Source of the DNA: Hymenobacter duratus
GTDB taxonomy: Bacteria > Bacteroidota > Bacteroidia > Cytophagales > Hymenobacteraceae
Direction of reading: 5' to 3'
Assembly (NCBI RefSeq): GCF_014698995.1
Contig: NZ_JACWZZ010000007.1
Location: 1 to 64,000 of the forward strand
DNA: 64,000 bases
Numbering within the stretch: the stretch's first letter is position 1; the number at the start of each line of letters is the position of its first letter. The position numbers and the translations under genes are program-made. The notes beneath the pieces are model-generated. The model ran no database searches. It was not told where the DNA came from and saw nothing but the letters and a program-made list of their open reading frames with translations. Positions 63,958-64,000 of this stretch are shown here, in pieces.

Positions 63958-64000
63958 GCAGCGGAAGCATCGGTTGATGCAACTGATGATCAGTCCACAG

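Overview
The window is high-GC DNA with Bacteroidetes hallmarks: LytS/LytTR two-component pairs, a TonB-dependent receptor next to a DUF4249 lipoprotein, an ABC-2 permease fused to an M1 peptidase, TAnnTTTG-type promoter boxes and almost no Shine-Dalgarno sequences. Base composition and gene content suggest Hymenobacter or a close relative (inference). A RepB-type initiator behind an iteron array, a ParA operon behind an AT-rich repeat field, degraded mobilisation genes, a serine-recombinase scrap and a tyrosine recombinase indicate a large plasmid or plasmid-derived replicon that has collected chromosomal-type cargo.

Layout. 1-2.8 kb: a LytS kinase with an internal duplication, a second kinase lacking the phospho-acceptor His, and a LytTR regulator. 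3-11.2 kb: mixed secreted and metabolic genes (lipoprotein, frameshifted surface protein, small hydrolase, alpha-amylase lipoprotein, DUF92 membrane protein, TlpA-like protein). 11.4-17.9 kb: a LytTR system divergent from an ABC ATPase and a permease/M1-peptidase fusion. 18-21 kb: degraded BfmA/BtgA-like mobilisation genes, an AT-rich repeat region, parA and its partner. 21.2-31.2 kb: flavodoxin remnant, esterase, GH28 pectinase, DUF4249/TonB receptor pair, thioredoxin-like protein, a secreted protein with a tail-fibre chaperone domain, an ASCH protein. 31.4-33.1 kb: iteron origin and rep. 33.9-41.1 kb: CorC/HlyC-type protein, TPR histidine kinase, resolvase remnant, MacAB-like efflux operon. 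41.1-41.8 kb: scraps of gpmA, a possible S41 peptidase and an unknown gene. 41.8-43.4 kb: a three-gene HipB/HipS/HipT-type toxin-antitoxin operon with two near-identical palindromic operators.

44.5-56.7 kb is an arsenic island. One strand carries an arsenosugar block (BamA-like protein, TIGR04283-type glycosyltransferase, NAD-dependent epimerase, SDR, CMD/peroxidase-like protein, radical SAM ArsS). Divergent from it are DUF547 and DUF6134 genes, then an ArsR-controlled resistance block (ArsR, DUF6428, phosphoesterase, ArsN-like acetyltransferase, Acr3, arsenate reductase, MFS carrier with a nonsense codon). Together they suggest arsenate reduction and arsenite efflux plus conversion of some arsenic to an arsenosugar that may be glycosylated and moved to the envelope. 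No ArsM methyltransferase is in the window.

56.8-64 kb: a GH18-like protein with a large insertion and no recognisable catalytic Glu, an unknown 221-residue protein, a PQQ-type sugar dehydrogenase frameshifted at a G8 run, a tyrosine recombinase and a TonB-C-like protein. Reading-frame damage is frequent (about 4.8, 18.5, 37.8, 41.6, 55.5 and 61.7 kb), so either parts of the replicon are decaying or the assembly has residual errors.
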